The notes beneath the pieces are model-generated. The model did no database searches, was not told where the DNA came from, and saw only the letters and a list, made by a program, of their open reading frames with translations. Positions 35,420 through 44,386 of a stretch of 64,000 nt of DNA are shown one piece after another (position 1 is the first letter of the stretch; the number at the start of each line of letters is the position of its first letter). The position numbers and the translations under genes were made by a program. The DNA is taken from NCBI GenBank assembly GCA_022760475.1, contig JALEFZ010000095.1, positions 186,001-250,000 on the forward strand, given 5' to 3'. This stretch comes from Bacteroidia bacterium. GTDB taxonomy: Bacteria; Bacteroidota; Bacteroidia; J057.

Positions 35420-37216
35420 TTAAAATTCGTCTTTGGGCCATACGCGAACCAGTCCTGCACCCGTTAATAGTGCCAAAAGTACCAAACCGCCTCCCATTGT
35501 CCATTGACCATAAATGAGGTAGCCCGTAGCGAAAAGGGAAGAGTAAATACAAACTGTTCCTATTAAGACCGATAAGATTCCCCTTGGAACTGTCCATTTT
35601 TGGGTATCTGAATAAATGATTTCTCCCTCTTCATAAGCATCTCGTACAACCTTTTCCCAACCAGGGCCTCCGGGCTGGATCTTGAGGTAGAATTTCTTTA
35701 GTACTTTTTTGGATTCAGCTTGGGTAAGGAAGGTAGCGACTAGCCAGAGGATGGTTGTAATACCAACAATTAGAGGAAACTTGCCCCAATCCGGCCATGA
35801 TTCCGGATATAGTCCAGGCCAATTATCTCCTAATTTGGTAAATAAGATTGAAATGATTCCGGAAGAAAACATCGCTACAATTTCCGACCAGGCATTGATT
35901 CGCCACCAGAACCAGCGTAGGATAAATATAAGTCCTGTTCCAGCACCAAACATCAAAATGATCTGAAATATCTGGGTAGCACTTTCCAGAAAGAATGCAA
36001 AGACAGCAGACAAGAACATCAATAATATGGTTACGATTCGGCCTACTGTTACCAGTTCTTTTTCAGAGGCTCCATTATTGAAAAATCTTTTATAGACGTC
36101 ATTCACCATATAGGAAGCGCCCCAATTGAGGTGGGTTGAAATGGTTGACATGAAGGCCGCTATGAGAGAGGCCAAGACCAAACCTATCAAGCCCATGGGT
36201 AAAAAGGTGAGCATGGCAGGATACCCCAAGTCTTCCCCAATTTTAGCTTCTGATACCTGAGGAAAGGCTTCAACGATGCTATCTGCATTCGGGAAAACTA
36301 CAATGGAAGCTAAAGCCACCAAAATCCAGGGCCAAGGCCTCAGTGCGTAATGGGCAATGTTAAAAAACAGGGTTGCCTTCATCGCATGTTCTTCATCCTT
36401 GGCAGCCAACATGCGCTGGGCTACATAGCCTCCTCCGCCCGGTTCGGCCCCGGGATACCAACTTGACCACCACTGTACCGCCAAGGGAATAATCAAAATG
36501 GGAACGTATGCATTGGGATCGCTGAAGTCCGGGAGCATGGACATTTTGCTCTGAACAGCTTCATTGCTGAGTAGGTTCCCCAGGCCTCCTACCTTGGGAT
36601 GATTCACAGCTACGATTGCAGCTCCTACCGAACCAATCATTGAAACAATAAACAACAGTAAATCTGTGTAGATCACTCCCCTCAAGCCTCCTAGTGAGCT
36701 AAAAATAGCTGTCACCACAGCTGCAATTCCGATGGTTTCGTATGGACTCAAACCCAACATGACCTCACCAATCTTGATGGCTGCCAAACATACACCGGCC
36801 ATCGCCAAAACATTGAAAAACAAGCCTAAATATACCGCTCTAAACCCACGAAGAAACTCTGCTGCTCGTCCTCCATAACGAAGCTCATAAAACTCTATGT
36901 CGGTTTCTACCTCTGATTTCCTCCACAACTTAGCATACACAAATACCGTCAAAAGTCCTGTCAGTAAGAACGCCCACCAAACCCAGTTGCCTGAGACTCC
37001 ATCTTTTCTGACCAATTCAGTAACCAGATTTGGGGTATCTGTCGAAAAGGTTGTGGCGACCATGGATATTCCCAGCAGCCACCAGGGCATGGATCTACCA
37101 GAAAGGAAATATTCTTTGCTGCTTTTTCCGGCAGTTCGACTTGTCCAGATACCAATTCCCAGGGTAATGGCAAAAAATGAAATTACTATTCCCCAATCTA
37201 GTGTAGAAATAACCAT
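35420..37216 (-). CDS. Sodium:solute symporter (SSS family)
   Basis: The 598-residue polytopic protein has the SSS signature. The N-terminal segment contains ITLGIGIWTSRTAGKSSKEYFLSGRSMPWW and GISMVATTFSTDTPN, the usual sodium-site region. The middle contains GGLRGVIYTDLLLFIV, and the core includes LASLIAAFMSTISTHLNWGASY. About 13 transmembrane helices are visible. Substrates in this family include sugars, myo-inositol and amino acids; this one cannot be assigned. I chose the ATG at 37216 (MVISTLDWG) over an upstream start that reaches the divergent gene. It is divergent from the DUF3291 gene at 37266. Confidence 0.88.
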   Translation of the reverse strand: MVISTLDWGIVISFFAITLGIGIWTSRTAGKSSKEYFLSGRSMPWWLLGISMVATTFSTDTPNLVTELVRKDGVSGNWVWWAFLLTGLLTVFVYAKLWRKSEVETDIEFYELRYGGRAAEFLRGFRAVYLGLFFNVLAMAGVCLAAIKIGEVMLGLSPYETIGIAAVVTAIFSSLGGLRGVIYTDLLLFIVSMIGSVGAAIVAVNHPKVGGLGNLLSNEAVQSKMSMLPDFSDPNAYVPILIIPLAVQWWSSWYPGAEPGGGGYVAQRMLAAKDEEHAMKATLFFNIAHYALRPWPWILVALASIVVFPNADSIVEAFPQVSEAKIGEDLGYPAMLTFLPMGLIGLVLASLIAAFMSTISTHLNWGASYMVNDVYKRFFNNGASEKELVTVGRIVTILLMFLSAVFAFFLESATQIFQIILMFGAGTGLIFILRWFWWRINAWSEIVAMFSSGIISILFTKLGDNWPGLYPESWPDWGKFPLIVGITTILWLVATFLTQAESKKVLKKFYLKIQPGGPGWEKVVRDAYEEGEIIYSDTQKWTVPRGILSVLIGTVCIYSSLFATGYLIYGQWTMGGGLVLLALLTGAGLVRVWPKDEF

Positions 37217-37265
37217 TTGAAGCTCGTTGCGTATGTTTGATTTTTTAAAGCTAACCATTTTCCCG

Positions 37266-37709
37266 ATGAATACCGCCAACTACCACCTCGCCCAGCTCAA
37301 CATCGCTGAGCTGCTATACCCCATTGATAGTCCCCAGCTGGGAGAGTTTGTAGCGAATATTGATCGGATCAACCAGATCGCCGAGTCTGATCCAGGATTT
37401 GTCTGGAGGCTATTGGAAGACACAGATCAGTTCTTTGATCCTGACATGTACCTAGTGAATATGTCAGTATGGAGGAGCGTTGAAGCCTTAAAGGCTTTTA
37501 CCTATAAAAGCAGCCATGTAGATATCATGCGAAAGCGAAAAAGTTGGTTCAAACACATGAAAAGCAATCATATGGTCATGTGGTGGATTCCTGCTGGACA
37601 TATCCCTAGCCTTGAAGAGGCCAAGGCGAAACTGGAATATCTGGATAAAAATGGCCCTAGCGGGGACGCATTTACATTCCGAGAAATTTTTACTCCTGAC
37701 CAATCATAA
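37266..37709 (+). CDS. DUF3291 family protein
   Basis: The 147-residue soluble protein has the DUF3291 (antibiotic biosynthesis monooxygenase-like) layout: YHLAQLNIAELLYPIDSPQL at the start, FVANIDRINQIAESDPGFVW, VNMSVWRSVEALKAFTYKSS and WWIPAGHIPSLEEAKAKLEY. These dimeric ferredoxin-like folds have mostly unknown roles. I chose the ATG at 37266 because the family begins there. The histidine kinase gene starts 50 bp downstream, so co-transcription is possible. Confidence 0.88.
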   Translation: MNTANYHLAQLNIAELLYPIDSPQLGEFVANIDRINQIAESDPGFVWRLLEDTDQFFDPDMYLVNMSVWRSVEALKAFTYKSSHVDIMRKRKSWFKHMKSNHMVMWWIPAGHIPSLEEAKAKLEYLDKNGPSGDAFTFREIFTPDQS

Positions 37710-37759
37710 ATTCAGACATATTTTCCATTCCTCTGAGAAAAATTCTGTTTATTCCATAT

Positions 37760-40120
37760 ATGAAATTTGGAATAATACTTTTACTGGCAGTTTTTATCCT
37801 CTTTTGTAATTCGGTCGAAGCCCAGTCGCCCAAACTGGATGCCTACAAAAAAGAAGCGCTAAACTTGCCCCTGGAAAGTGCCAAGCGCCTTAAGCTCCTT
37901 GCTGAAGTCAGCAGAGATCTGAGGGCATTTGCGGTAGATTCAGTGAGTAAATATGCCCTTGAATATCAAGAAACTGCAATTGCTCAATCCGATACCACTG
38001 CATTGATTGAAAGTTATCGTCTCTTATCCTGGTCGAGGGGACTTCGCCAGCAAAACATTGCCCAACTGGTGAAAGATGGCCAGACTGCTCTGCAATTGGC
38101 CCAGACTATTGGGGATTCACTGGAAATACTCAAAACTGGACTCAGTTTAAGTGCAGGTTACATCCCGATGCGTAAGATTGCTGAATCACAGGAATTCGTT
38201 GACCTATCTTTGACATACGCCAAAAAACATAAAAACAACGACCTATTATATGAGGCCTATAGCTACGCAGCTTACCTGGCCTTCATCTCTGATTTGAATA
38301 AAAGCCTCGAGTACAGGGAGTCTGCACTTGTCATCGCAGAAGAACTCAATGACAGCATTAAAATTGCGGCTACGCTGAGTCAATTGGCAAGCCTGGCCAA
38401 GCTGCAGAAAAGTGAAAAAGCCGGTGCCTACCTCCAGCGAGGAAAAGAAATCCTCAGGAACCATAAAGCTCCACTTTATGAAGGCATTTTACTTTTCTAT
38501 TTGGCGGAATACTATGGTGATCTTGGCTATGCAGACTCATTGATATACTACGGTCTGGAAGCCAATCGCCTGGCCGATGAAACCCAAAATGTCCAGGTGA
38601 AACGGGTAGTTAAGGCCTTGTTATTTGCTTACTATTTTAATCGTAAAGAATTCGAAAAGGCTGCTCCATTTGCCAGTGAGGCATTGAAAATCGAACAAGC
38701 CAAGCCTTCTATCAACTTCGTTTCGGCCTTTGTGGATCAGGCCAGGGTAAAGTCTGCCCTAGGGCAGAAAGATTCTGCTGAGGTATATTTCCAACAAGCC
38801 CTGGCGGCGACAAAACTCATTCCCTACCCACGAGCAGAAGAATTGGCCAGGGTGTACTATGGAGAATTTTTGAAATTTCAGAAAAGATACCCTGAAGCAT
38901 TGGAACAACTTCGTATCGCAAAAAAGATAGGAGAATCAGATAAAGAGGCTGCCGTCAAAGACTTTGTATTGCTTCAATTGGCTGAGGTAGAATTCCTAAA
39001 TGGAAATTTCTCAAATTCTCGCGAACTCTATAAAGAGGTTCTCTCCCTTGGAAATGAAAAGGATGAGGCTGATTTATTTGCACAGGTTTATCAAGGACTT
39101 GCCAAATGTGACTCTGCGCAAGGAAGGTGGAAATCTGCCTATGACAACCAATTGATTTTTCTACAATGGAATGATTCCAATTCGAATAGAAATTACAACC
39201 AGAAAGTTGCCGAGTATGAGGTAAAATTTGAAACTACACAAAGGGAAGCTGAAATCAAGCAACTAGAACAGGATAATCGCATTCAAGACCTGGAAATTAA
39301 CCAGACCAAAACTCAGAACAACTTTTTATTAGGGATTGCCATAATTTTGGCTTTAGCGGGTATCATAGTGGGGATATTGATGTTTAGGCTGAATGCTCAA
39401 AATACCGAAATCAGCGCTCAGCGCGAAGGCCTGGCTCAATTGAATAAAACCAAAGACCAACTATTTGCCATGATCTCCCATGACTTGAGAGGTCCAATAA
39501 CGGGCTTCCAATCTTCAGGAAAAATCTTTAACCATTACCTGGAAAAAGGCGACTATGAACGTCTGGCTGTTGTAAGCCAAAAGCTCAATAGCCAATCCAA
39601 TCAACTCCGACAGTTGTTGGACAACTTACTGAACTGGTCATTGCAGCAATTGGGTAGGTATAAGCCGCAGGAAGAAGAGATTTCATTGAAGGCATTGGGA
39701 GAGGAAATATTCAGTCGTTATCAGTCCCATGCTACGGCAAAAAATAACAAATTGCTCATGGAAATTGATGAAAACCTGAGTTGGTATGGAGATAAAAACG
39801 GACTTTCAGTTGCCTTGAATAACCTTGTTGGGAATGCAATGAAGTTCACCCAAGATGGAAAGATAAGTTTGACGGCTCATAAAGAGGCAGGAAAATTGAG
39901 GATAGAAATAAAAGATACTGGTATTGGCATGTCCGATGAACAGAAGAATAGTTTGTTTTCAGAAGAAGTGGGCCTTTCTAACCCTGGAACAGCCGGGGAA
40001 AAGGGAACGGGTCTAGGCAACCAAATTGTTCGGCAACTGTTGGATTATATAGGAGGGAATGTGTCTGTGGATAGCCAAAGTGGTAAGGGAACCAGCATCA
40101 TTCTTGAATTGCCATCTTAA
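37760..40120 (+). CDS. TPR-containing membrane sensor histidine kinase
   Basis: The 786-residue protein has a signal/anchor (MKFGIILLLAVFILFCNSVEA) and about 480 periplasmic residues of TPR-like helical repeats. A transmembrane helix (NNFLLGIAIILALAGIIVGIL, about 519-539) and a coiled-coil linker follow. The histidine kinase core then has H-box H574 (MISHDLRGPITG), N-box NNLVGNAMKFT, G1 DTGIGM and G2 GEKGTGLGNQI. It senses an extracytoplasmic signal, probably through protein contacts of the TPRs, and phosphorylates the LytTR regulator encoded 68 bp downstream. The F-box is weak. Signal unknown. Confidence 0.9.
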   Translation: MKFGIILLLAVFILFCNSVEAQSPKLDAYKKEALNLPLESAKRLKLLAEVSRDLRAFAVDSVSKYALEYQETAIAQSDTTALIESYRLLSWSRGLRQQNIAQLVKDGQTALQLAQTIGDSLEILKTGLSLSAGYIPMRKIAESQEFVDLSLTYAKKHKNNDLLYEAYSYAAYLAFISDLNKSLEYRESALVIAEELNDSIKIAATLSQLASLAKLQKSEKAGAYLQRGKEILRNHKAPLYEGILLFYLAEYYGDLGYADSLIYYGLEANRLADETQNVQVKRVVKALLFAYYFNRKEFEKAAPFASEALKIEQAKPSINFVSAFVDQARVKSALGQKDSAEVYFQQALAATKLIPYPRAEELARVYYGEFLKFQKRYPEALEQLRIAKKIGESDKEAAVKDFVLLQLAEVEFLNGNFSNSRELYKEVLSLGNEKDEADLFAQVYQGLAKCDSAQGRWKSAYDNQLIFLQWNDSNSNRNYNQKVAEYEVKFETTQREAEIKQLEQDNRIQDLEINQTKTQNNFLLGIAIILALAGIIVGILMFRLNAQNTEISAQREGLAQLNKTKDQLFAMISHDLRGPITGFQSSGKIFNHYLEKGDYERLAVVSQKLNSQSNQLRQLLDNLLNWSLQQLGRYKPQEEEISLKALGEEIFSRYQSHATAKNNKLLMEIDENLSWYGDKNGLSVALNNLVGNAMKFTQDGKISLTAHKEAGKLRIEIKDTGIGMSDEQKNSLFSEEVGLSNPGTAGEKGTGLGNQIVRQLLDYIGGNVSVDSQSGKGTSIILELPS

Positions 40121-40188
40121 TTGGCCTATTTAGCCATCAAAACACAACATCTTTTTATTAAATGAGCTATTTTGGGAAAGTATAGTGG

Positions 40189-40947
40189 ATGGAATCAGGA
40201 TTTATGAGTAAGGAATCTGTACGAATATTTGCTTTTGAAGATGACTTTTTTCATCAGGAGAACCTAAAGTTGAGCCTTGATGAACTTGGTTACCAGCTTG
40301 TTGGGCTTGAGGATAAGGCTGAATCTGCCTTGCCTAAGGTTCAGTCTGCGAATCCTGATGTGGTGTTGCTGGACATTCATCTGGCAGGTAAAAAATCGGG
40401 GATTGACCTTGGCCATCAGATCAATAGGCAGTTGCCGACTCCCATCATTTATATCACTTCCTTTGCTGACTCAACCACTTTCCAGAAAGCCAGTTATACC
40501 CATCCTTATGCCTATCTGACCAAGCCGGTAGAGACATTTGCCCTCCAATCCAGCATTGAATTGGCCTTGCAGCATGTTATACAGCAGGAAGAGCCTTCTA
40601 CCGAATGGGAATCAGACATCTTTTTCAGGAACTGTTTCTTCGTGAAAATTGGTCAGAAGCTGGTCAAAATCCATCCTGAAGAAGTGCTCTACATTGAGGT
40701 TTCGGGAAATCGTTATTGTCAGGTGGTTACCCAAAGCAGAAAAGCCCATATCAGGAGCACGCTTGGGGAAATCCAGGAAAAACTTGCCCCTTCGCCCTTC
40801 TTAAGGGTACACAGGTCATACTTGATTAATCCCATCCACCTTGAAGCCATCCATGAAGGAAATCAATCCTTGATGATAGGAGAATACGAGATTCCCTTGG
40901 GCAAAACTTATCGCGACGTCTTTTATGAAAGGCTTCGAAAGCTGTAA
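40189..40947 (+). CDS. LytTR family response regulator
   Basis: The protein has a receiver domain (VRIFAFEDDFFHQENLKLSL; phospho-acceptor D62 in VVLLDIHLAGKKSG; ITSFAD switch; YLTKPVE lysine) and a C-terminal LytTR DNA-binding domain (FVKIGQKLVKIHPEEVLYIE, VHRSYLINPIHLEAIH). Length, 252 residues, is normal. It pairs with the histidine kinase 68 bp upstream. A shorter start at 40204 (five residues less, MSKESVRIF) is equally possible. LytTR proteins bind pairs of direct repeats about 21 bp apart. Three such repeats lie 13 bp after this gene, before the beta-helix lipoprotein gene, and are the likely target. Confidence 0.9.
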   Translation: MESGFMSKESVRIFAFEDDFFHQENLKLSLDELGYQLVGLEDKAESALPKVQSANPDVVLLDIHLAGKKSGIDLGHQINRQLPTPIIYITSFADSTTFQKASYTHPYAYLTKPVETFALQSSIELALQHVIQQEEPSTEWESDIFFRNCFFVKIGQKLVKIHPEEVLYIEVSGNRYCQVVTQSRKAHIRSTLGEIQEKLAPSPFLRVHRSYLINPIHLEAIHEGNQSLMIGEYEIPLGKTYRDVFYERLRKL

Positions 40948-40959
40948 TCCGGCATTTCC

Positions 40960-41011
40960 TTTGGTGACACAGCTTGATCAAAAGGTGACAAGCTCCTTCC
41001 GTTTGATGACA
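40960..41011 (+). repeat. Three 21-bp-phased direct repeats, candidate LytTR operator
   Basis: TTTGGTGACA (40960), AAAGGTGACA (40981) and TTTGATGACA (41002) recur at exactly 21-bp spacing, two helical turns, which is the geometry known for LytTR-family regulators. They lie between the LytTR gene and the lipoprotein gene. The shared core GRTGACA differs from classical LytTR consensus sites, so binding is an inference. Confidence 0.6.
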
Positions 41012-41116
41012 AATCCCAGATTATTAAAGGTGGGCTGATGATTTTGGGCTTATGTTGATTTCAGCTAGTACTGGATCAGCGCTCTCATTTTAAAATCTCA
41101 AAAACCAATAATAGTC

Positions 41117-43183
41117 ATGCAAACATTTCACAGATCAACTTTAGTCCTGATAATTGCCATGGGGGTTTTACTCAGCTCATGTAACCTGTTTAATCCTGAT
41201 GGAGGAGATCCTGGCAATGTAGATCAAGATAAAGAGCTTCAAAAATTAGCCGGTGTATGGTACCGTGTAAAGAGCAACAACCCTTCAAATGATGGCCTAG
41301 AGCTTACTGTAATCAATGACAACGGAACCATTACAGCAAATCCTAGAGGTGGGTTTGACATAGGTGATGTTAAGTGGAAAGACCTTGTCGCAACAGAAGA
41401 AGACCAGTTTTCTTACGACGAGCTGGGAAGTGATGGGTTATACTATGATGCAGATTTGCTCCTGGATGGAGATACAGCGAGAATTACCATCCAATCTTCA
41501 GGTGCGGGGAATGTTCAGAAATGGGTTATTCAAAGTGCCTATACTGAACCGAAGGCCACAACTACCACCTTGGATTGTAGCGGAATTTCATCAGCTACCA
41601 CCTGGGAAAATACTGATGCAGAAATTGATTACATCGTACCATCAGGTTGTGTAATAGACATCACTGCTCCATTGACCATTGCTGCAGGAACTGTCATCCA
41701 GTTTAGCGAAAATTCAGGCTTGGGGGTGTACGACAATGGATCCATCAAGGCTATAGGAACAGCTTCTCAGCCAATTGAGCTCAAGGGTCTTTCTGCTTCT
41801 GCTGGATATTGGAGAGGAATTCACATTGAAACCAATACACTTGACAACCAGTTTGACTTTGTACAGATTTCTGACGCAGGTAGCAACTACGTTTACTGCT
41901 GTAATGCTGTAGCTTCTGTTTTCCTTAAAGGAGCAAAAATGAGCATCAAGAACAGCCAAATCAGCAACGGTGGTGGAATCGGGCTAAGAGCTGACGGAAA
42001 TTCTGACCTGCGCGAGTATTCTCAAAATACCATCACTACCCATGAAAGCTATCCATTATCTCTGGATGTAGAGCGTTTGGGTGAATTGGATGGTACAGGA
42101 TCTTCTTACACAGGTAATGACGAGGATTACGCTTACGTCTACAATTCTGATGTAAATGCTAACACCACCATTTCTAAATTGAATGTACCCTATTTGTTTG
42201 AAGGAAATGTAGTTGATGTAACTGCAAATCTTGTCATCGAGGCAGGTGCTGACATTGTATTTGAAGAAAATGGTGGAATTGGGGTATTCGATAATGGAAC
42301 ACTTGACATTCAGGGAGCATCTGGTTCAGAGGTACAGTTGAGGGGTAAAAGTGCAGTTAAAGGATATTGGAGAGGAATCCACACAGAGTCCAACAGCACC
42401 ACCAACTCCATCAATTATGCCATAATCTCTGATGCAGGTTCTGATTATGTTTACTGCTGTAACACGGTAGCTTCTATCTTCCTGAAAGATGGAAAAATGA
42501 GCATCGAAAATACTGAAATCAAGAACGGTGGAAACTATGGAATTGCGACAAAGGCTGACTTTGAATTCAGTGGCTATGCCAACAACACCATTACCACCCA
42601 TACTTCTAATCCTTTGTACATCGCTACTTGGCAGGCAGGTTCTCTGGATGGAGAAAACTCTGATTACACAGGTAATGACAAGGACTTCATCCTGTTTTAC
42701 CGCGACCAAATGGATGTGGCAACAACTATGAAGAAGAACAATGTTCCTTTCAGGGTTCCCAACAATGTGGTTCTGGATATCACTGAGGCCTTGACCTTAG
42801 AGCCAGGCGTAGAGTTCGTATTCGAAGAGAATGGCGGAATGGGAATCTACAACAACGGTAGCTTGAATGCAGAAGGTACTGCAACAAATAGGGTTAAGTT
42901 TGAAGGTTCTGAGAACCTAACTGGTTATTGGAGAGGAATTCACTCAGAGACCACCAGTTCAAAAAATATTCTTGACTATGTGGACATCAGAAATGCAGGT
43001 AGCAATTATGTTTACTGCTGTAACGCCAGTGCGGGACTTTTCCTGAAGAGTGGAACGATGACTGTTACCAATTCCGATATCTCTGATAATGATAACTGTG
43101 GTATCTTTACCAACTCAAACGCAACATTGACTGAGTCTAATAATACATTCAGCAATAACTCAGGAGGAAACATCTGTAACTAA
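41117..43183 (+). CDS. Lipoprotein with three parallel-beta-helix repeat units
   Basis: The 688-residue lipoprotein has a signal ending LLSSC (lipidated C22). A lipocalin-like or copper-resistance-like beta domain follows (about 35-145; WYRVKSNNPSNDGLELTVIN). Then come three tandem units of about 186 residues, each with an opening strand, a predicted right-handed beta-helix (GYWRGIH, ISDAGS, YVYCCN, FLK, MSI) and a loop. The YVYCCN motif with vicinal cysteines is invariant in the three units (DNA at 41888, 42446 and 43007). Vicinal cysteines in an exported protein suggest a rare disulfide or a metal/ligand site. It is the likely target of the adjacent LytTR system and has its own terminator. 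Confidence 0.75.
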   Translation: MQTFHRSTLVLIIAMGVLLSSCNLFNPDGGDPGNVDQDKELQKLAGVWYRVKSNNPSNDGLELTVINDNGTITANPRGGFDIGDVKWKDLVATEEDQFSYDELGSDGLYYDADLLLDGDTARITIQSSGAGNVQKWVIQSAYTEPKATTTTLDCSGISSATTWENTDAEIDYIVPSGCVIDITAPLTIAAGTVIQFSENSGLGVYDNGSIKAIGTASQPIELKGLSASAGYWRGIHIETNTLDNQFDFVQISDAGSNYVYCCNAVASVFLKGAKMSIKNSQISNGGGIGLRADGNSDLREYSQNTITTHESYPLSLDVERLGELDGTGSSYTGNDEDYAYVYNSDVNANTTISKLNVPYLFEGNVVDVTANLVIEAGADIVFEENGGIGVFDNGTLDIQGASGSEVQLRGKSAVKGYWRGIHTESNSTTNSINYAIISDAGSDYVYCCNTVASIFLKDGKMSIENTEIKNGGNYGIATKADFEFSGYANNTITTHTSNPLYIATWQAGSLDGENSDYTGNDKDFILFYRDQMDVATTMKKNNVPFRVPNNVVLDITEALTLEPGVEFVFEENGGMGIYNNGSLNAEGTATNRVKFEGSENLTGYWRGIHSETTSSKNILDYVDIRNAGSNYVYCCNASAGLFLKSGTMTVTNSDISDNDNCGIFTNSNATLTESNNTFSNNSGGNICN

Positions 43184-43208
43184 ACTGATTATAAGCGCAA
43201 TCAGAATT

Positions 43209-43240
43209 GAGCCTGGAATTAATTCCAGGCTCTTTTTTTT
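43209..43240 (+). terminator. Rho-independent terminator with a 24-bp palindrome
   Basis: GAGCCTGGAATT directly abuts its complement AATTCCAGGCTC and is followed by TTTTTTTT. It closes the lipoprotein gene and abuts the stop codon of the convergent azoreductase gene. Confidence 0.9.
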
Positions 43241-43865
43241 ATGAAAAATTGTTGGCCATTTGTTTAGCTGTTTCCTGGGCCTCATTCATTTTTAATTCAG
43301 TCAAGCCTGGATCCATATCCAAAGGCTGTGCATGAACAAATGTAATATCATAGATCCCAACAAAACCAAATATTGCTTTGAGGTAATTTTCCATGAAATC
43401 GAAGCTATTCATGGGGCTGTTACTGCTGTAATCGGCTCCCCTTGAAGTTATCACAAACATCTTTTTTCCATTGACCAGTCCACGTGGTCCTTCGGGAGTA
43501 TATTCAAAAGAAATACCCGCCTGGATAATGGTGTCAATGTATTGTTTTAGTTTGTATGGAAGCCCAAAGTTCCACATAGGTGCTGAAATCAGGTATGCGT
43601 CATACTTCAGGAAGTTTGTAGCGTAGTTTGCGATCTTATCCCAGGCTGCTTTGGCATCGCCTTCCGGCATGATTCCTCCCATAAGGGCCATTTTGGTATT
43701 GGCCTCCATTCCATTGAGGGAAGGTAAGTCTTCATCAAACAAGTCCATTTGATCGACCTGCAAGGCGTTTACTTGAGTGGAAAGCTCCTGAATAAATGAT
43801 TTGGAAATTTTAAGTGTACGAGAGTACTCCCCTCTTGGAGAAGAGTTGATATGAAGTAGGTTCAT
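43239..43865 (-). CDS. azoR: FMN-dependent NADH azoreductase
   Basis: The 208-residue flavodoxin-fold protein matches AzoR: the FMN phosphate loop INSSPRGEYSRTLKI at residues 7-20, the flavin contact SAPMWNFGLPYKLKQYID (MWNF and GLPxxLK are hallmarks), and the ISFEYTPEGPRGLVNGKKM and SRGADYSS loops. It reduces azo compounds and quinones with NADH and may protect against thiol-reactive stress. It is cytoplasmic and a single gene; its end overlaps the T-run of the convergent lipoprotein terminator. Confidence 0.92.
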   Translation of the reverse strand: MNLLHINSSPRGEYSRTLKISKSFIQELSTQVNALQVDQMDLFDEDLPSLNGMEANTKMALMGGIMPEGDAKAAWDKIANYATNFLKYDAYLISAPMWNFGLPYKLKQYIDTIIQAGISFEYTPEGPRGLVNGKKMFVITSRGADYSSNSPMNSFDFMENYLKAIFGFVGIYDITFVHAQPLDMDPGLTELKMNEAQETAKQMANNFS

Positions 43866-44172
43866 AAAGTAGGTGTAAAATTTAGGGTTTAGTATTTCAA
43901 ATGTCTATTATTTCAAAATAAAAACATTCCGAAATTCACTTAATATATAACTGATTTTAGAAAAATCCACTATTTATCTAATTCAAAATATCAATAACAG
44001 ATCTTTTCTATATTAATAAATATTACACAATAGCCTATATATCTTTATACTAAAAAGGTACAAAAGTTTGATTTAGTCTATAGAAATCCAATGGTGTTAA
44101 GCCCATTGATTCTCAATAAACTCAACTACGCTTCGCTCCTCTATACTTAATCAGTATCCAGGTTTCGGACAT
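43866..44172. other. A+T-rich intergenic region
   Basis: This gap lies between azoR and the structured RNA candidate. It is A+T-rich with no long open frame. I see no repeat or RNA gene here; a promoter for azoR (minus strand) is presumably near 43870-43910 but no match to TAnnTTTG stands out. Confidence 0.5.
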
Positions 44173-44353
44173 AAAAAAACCTCCCACCTATCACGACGAT
44201 GTCGAATAAGCGGAGAGGCTCCGAAAGTATATGCGCGTAAAGAACACGAAGTCTAGTAAAGAATAAATCTTTACCTGTGACTTCAAAAAATCGTTGTATC
44301 CGAAGGAGTTATAGAGAACTCTCCATATTCGAATATTTGCTATGGCTCTAAGG
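44173..44353 (-). ncRNA. Structured small RNA candidate, rod-shaped (6S RNA-like)
   Basis: On the minus strand the 181-nt segment folds into one long rod from paired blocks. From outside in: closing stem CCTT/GAGG with CCA/TGG (44343-44353 with 44180-44186), TCGAATA/TATTCGA (44326-44332 with 44202-44208), GGAGAG/CTCTCC (44319-44324 with 44212-44217), CTCC/GGAG (44305-44308 with 44219-44222). A large central bubble of about 20 and 25 nt follows, then GAAGTC/GACTTC (44279-44284 with 44248-44253) and GTAAAGA/TCTTTAC with a 5-nt loop. A T7 run follows the 3' end (44173-44179). The layout of closing stem, central bubble and terminal hairpin is that of 6S RNA. No sequence match is claimed. Confidence 0.5.
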
Positions 44354-44386
44354 AACGTACAAAAACAGAGTTATGAGCTCCCTATT

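Noticed and set aside
41117-43183. Near-identical DNA in the three lipoprotein repeats as recent tandem duplication or a mobile repeat
   Set aside because: Only short blocks match at the DNA level; the rest has diverged, so the duplications are old and belong to the protein fold.
43209-43232. 24-bp palindrome after the beta-helix lipoprotein gene as a recombination site
   Set aside because: A T-run follows at once and it sits between convergent genes, so it is a terminator.
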